64,000 bases of DNA from Solirubrobacteraceae bacterium (GTDB taxonomy: Bacteria; Actinomycetota; Thermoleophilia; Solirubrobacterales; Solirubrobacteraceae), in the NCBI GenBank assembly GCA_031177685.1, contig JAPSGI010000005.1:62001-126000 (forward strand), read 5' to 3'. Position numbers and translations under genes: made by a program. This document shows, piece after piece, positions 62,129 through 64,000 of this stretch (positions are counted from its first letter, which is position 1; each line of letters starts with the position of its first letter). The notes under the pieces are model-generated. The model did not search any database and was not told the DNA's origin. It saw only the letters and a program-made list of their open reading frames with translations.

Positions 62129-63721
62129 CTAGCGGCGGCCGAAGGACCGCAGCGTGCGCCCGACGAGCCGCGCCAGCGGTACGCCGCCCTCGCGCAGCGC
62201 CGCCTGGCGGTCGGCGTCGCGCTGCGAGTAGATGAGCTTCGCCGTGGCCCCCAGCGCGCGGCCAAGCGTCTCGTCGTAGGGGTGCCACCAGAAGTTGCGC
62301 ACCCAGCCCGGCTCGTGCGTCACCAGCTTGACGTTCACGCACTCGTAGAAGCCGAACTTGGAGTGGGCGCGGCCGAGTCCGGAGTCCTTGACGCCGCCCC
62401 ACGAGCACTGGCAGGCGCCGTGGGAGTACATGTGGTCGTTGAGCCACACCATCCCCGACTCGATCTCGCGCGCCATGCGCTCGCCGCGGTGGCGGTCGCG
62501 CGTCCAGATCGACGCGCCCAGGCCGAAGTCCGAGTCGTTGGCCAGCTCGACCGCCTCGTCCTCGGAGTCCACGACGACGATCGGCAGGACCGGTCCGAAG
62601 ACCTCCTCGCGCATGATCCGCATGTCGTGGGTCACGCCGGTCAGGACGGCCGGCGCGTAGAACGCGCCATCGCAGCCCGGGACCTCCGTCGGCCCCCCGC
62701 ACTCCAGCGTCGCCCCGCTCGCCACCGCGTCGTCCACCAGCTCGCGGACCGTCTCGAACTGGTCGCGCGAGGCCATCGGGCCGACCTGCGTGTCCCAGCT
62801 CAGCGGGTCGCCGACGTGCAGGCGCCGGGCGCCGGCCACCACGCCCGCGGTGAAACGGTCCGCCACCTCGCGCATCACGTACACGCGCTCGATCCCCGAG
62901 CACGTCTGCCCGGCGTTGGCGAACCCGCCCCACAGCGCGCCCGAGATCGCGTTGGGCAGGTGCGCGTCGGCGAGCACGAGCATCGGGTCCTTGCCCCCCA
63001 GCTCGAGCACGGAGCCCTTCAGCTGCCTGGCGCACGCTTCGCCCACGCCGCGCCCCACCTCCACGGACCCGGTGAAGAACACCTTGGCCACGCTGGACTC
63101 CACCAGCGCCTGGCCGACCGCGCCGCCGCCGTGGACGGTCCGCACGATGCCCTCCGGCAGCCCGGCGCGCTCGAACACGTAGCGGATGCGCTCGCCGATC
63201 AGGCACGTCAGGGAGGCTGGCTTGAGCACGACGCCGTTGCCGGCCATGAGCGCCATTGCGACCTCGCCCAGCGGGATCGTCCACGGATAGTTCCACGGGG
63301 CGATGACCCCGACCACGCCCAGCGGGTCGTAGGCGAAGTGCGCCCGCTTGGTCTTGAAGTACGGCTGCGGGAAGCCGACCTTCTCGTCGGCCAGGATCTT
63401 CGGCCCGGCCTCGGCGACCCAGTGCAGGGCGTCGACGGTGGGGACGATCTCCATCAGGTACGCCTCGGTCCGCGGCTTGCCCTGCTCGCACGCGATCAGG
63501 TCGCGGATGTCGTCCATCTCGTCGAGGATCACCTGGGCGGCGCGGCGTAGGTGGCGCCCCCGCTCGGCCGGCGGCAGCTGCGACCAGAACGGCTGGACCT
63601 GCGCGACCTCGTCGACGACGCGCTGCACGTCCTCGGGCGCGATCGCCGGCACCGCACCGAGCCGCTCCCCGGTGGTGGGCGAGAACGACTCCAGCGTCTG
63701 GCGCGGGGCGGCGACGGCCAT
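62129..63721 (-). CDS. Aldehyde dehydrogenase (NAD(P)-dependent)
   Basis: 530 residues. Conserved ALDH residues: Asn144 in APWNYPW, Glu240 in LELGGKDP, catalytic Cys274 in [12 protein letters not shown], and [14 protein letters not shown]. The C-terminal 70 residues are longer than in typical ALDH and rich in basic and aromatic residues, which may associate with membrane. Oxidises an unknown aldehyde to the acid. Start 21 bases upstream of nothing similar; its stop is 20 bases after the SirC-like start. Confidence 0.93.
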   Translation of the reverse strand: MAVAAPRQTLESFSPTTGERLGAVPAIAPEDVQRVVDEVAQVQPFWSQLPPAERGRHLRRAAQVILDEMDDIRDLIACEQGKPRTEAYLMEIVPTVDALHWVAEAGPKILADEKVGFPQPYFKTKRAHFAYDPLGVVGVIAPWNYPWTIPLGEVAMALMAGNGVVLKPASLTCLIGERIRYVFERAGLPEGIVRTVHGGGAVGQALVESSVAKVFFTGSVEVGRGVGEACARQLKGSVLELGGKDPMLVLADAHLPNAISGALWGGFANAGQTCSGIERVYVMREVADRFTAGVVAGARRLHVGDPLSWDTQVGPMASRDQFETVRELVDDAVASGATLECGGPTEVPGCDGAFYAPAVLTGVTHDMRIMREEVFGPVLPIVVVDSEDEAVELANDSDFGLGASIWTRDRHRGERMAREIESGMVWLNDHMYSHGACQCSWGGVKDSGLGRAHSKFGFYECVNVKLVTHEPGWVRNFWWHPYDETLGRALGATAKLIYSQRDADRQAALREGGVPLARLVGRTLRSFGRR

Positions 63722-63737
63722 GCCGCCGCCGATTATC

Positions 63738-64000
63738 TCAGCGCCGGGCGGTGAACCGGCCGCGGTCGGTACACAGGCCGGTCTCGTCGAACACGCCGAT
63801 GGCGCGCCGGCCCGAGAACCGGATGGTCAGGCGCGTCCAGGACTCGGCCGAGCGCACCGGGCGGTAGGTGATCTTCATACTGCCGCGCAGGATCCGGTTG
63901 GAGCCCTCGATGGCCTGCATGCTGGGCCGGTACACGATCGTCCGCAGCAGCGGCTGGCCGGCGCAGTAGGCGGTCACCGCCTTGATCTCCACGAAGGTGA
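63738..64000 (-). CDS. Partial protein of unknown function (C-terminal end)
   Basis: The C-terminal 87 or so residues of a gene running leftward into the window from the right edge. The visible chain (AYCAGQPLLRTIVYRPSMQ, GSMKITYRPVRSAE, IGVFDETGLC) is beta-rich with two cysteines and no recognised family, perhaps an extracellular domain. A GTG at 63992 may be internal; the true start is outside. Confidence 0.6.
   Translation of the reverse strand, partial: TFVEIKAVTAYCAGQPLLRTIVYRPSMQAIEGSNRILRGSMKITYRPVRSAESWTRLTIRFSGRRAIGVFDETGLCTDRGRFTARR

Overview
The window is a gene-dense, very high G+C chromosomal segment of a free-living, respiring bacterium. Gene content points to a high-G+C actinobacterium, most likely of the Thermoleophilia/Solirubrobacterales type: menaquinone and bc-complex genes, an actinobacterial class E-type sortase, TreT-like trehalose synthesis, frequent GTG starts and very short or absent mRNA leaders. 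That lineage is inferred from style and content, not from an rRNA or a database search. There is no rRNA, CRISPR array, insertion sequence, integrase or prophage, and no stretch longer than 300 bases without a gene (the largest gap is 48494-48667). It reads as core chromosome rather than an accessory island.

Layout. 1-2769: end of a cytochrome b6/bc operon (qcrB, a subunit IV-cytochrome c fusion qcrC), then menG and a polyprenyl diphosphate synthase, i.e. quinone biosynthesis next to the quinol oxidase. 2766-5225: zinc-ribbon protein, tatA, tatC, TPR protein. 5256-10748: tRNA-Lys directly abutting a class IV aminotransferase, then a UDP-sugar acid operon resembling wbpI/A/B/D. 10726-16084 (minus): rpsF-ssb-rpsR-rplI-dnaB-dnaC-like-purA replication/ribosome operon. 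16146-17147: small hypothetical genes including a DUF4160/DUF2442 pair. 17176-24033 (minus): response regulator, sensor kinase, HtrA protease, inositol-monophosphatase-family enzyme, TreT-like and GT20 glycosyltransferases, packed as one operon. 24109-26896: membrane M28-like protein, sortase, FlgM-like peptide. 26910-31247 (minus): thiL, infA, class A PBP, MscS. 31246-37562: PIG-V-like mannosyltransferase, HAD hydrolase, CPBP protease with an ABC-2 exporter, L,D-transpeptidase, pyrE. 37559-38227 (minus): lipoprotein directly abutting tRNA-Arg. 38292-44019: oligopeptide-type ABC importer. 44021-48493: RTX-repeat protein, small genes, dtd, AEC carrier, galT. 48668-51265: large SF2 helicase. 51339-62108 (minus): birA, SAM hydrolase, cobA-hemD, hemC, hemA, ccmD-C-B-A, moaB, a secreted repeat protein, moaC and a siroheme dehydrogenase. 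62129-64000 (minus): aldehyde dehydrogenase and a partial secreted protein.

How the genes work together. The bc complex at the left end needs c-type haem. The right-hand cluster supplies early tetrapyrrole enzymes (HemA, HemC, a CobA-HemD fusion), haem export for system I cytochrome maturation (CcmABCD) and, with CobA and the SirC-like protein, siroheme. MoaB and MoaC add molybdenum cofactor. The 17-24 kb operon looks like an envelope/osmotic stress unit, in which a two-component pair is followed by a periplasmic protease and compatible-solute synthesis.

The most unusual signals are: (i) two unrelated tRNA genes, each followed after exactly one nucleotide by a protein start codon, suggesting leaderless mRNAs made by tRNA 3' processing; (ii) the MprAB-HtrA-like operon extended with an IMPase-family enzyme and trehalose-type glycosyltransferases; (iii) a nucleotide-sugar operon lacking the expected DegT aminotransferase; (iv) a DUF4160 gene with two compensating frameshifts; (v) a dnaB operon with a DnaC/DnaI-type loader; and (vi) a siroheme dehydrogenase with an extra N-terminal four-cysteine cluster.
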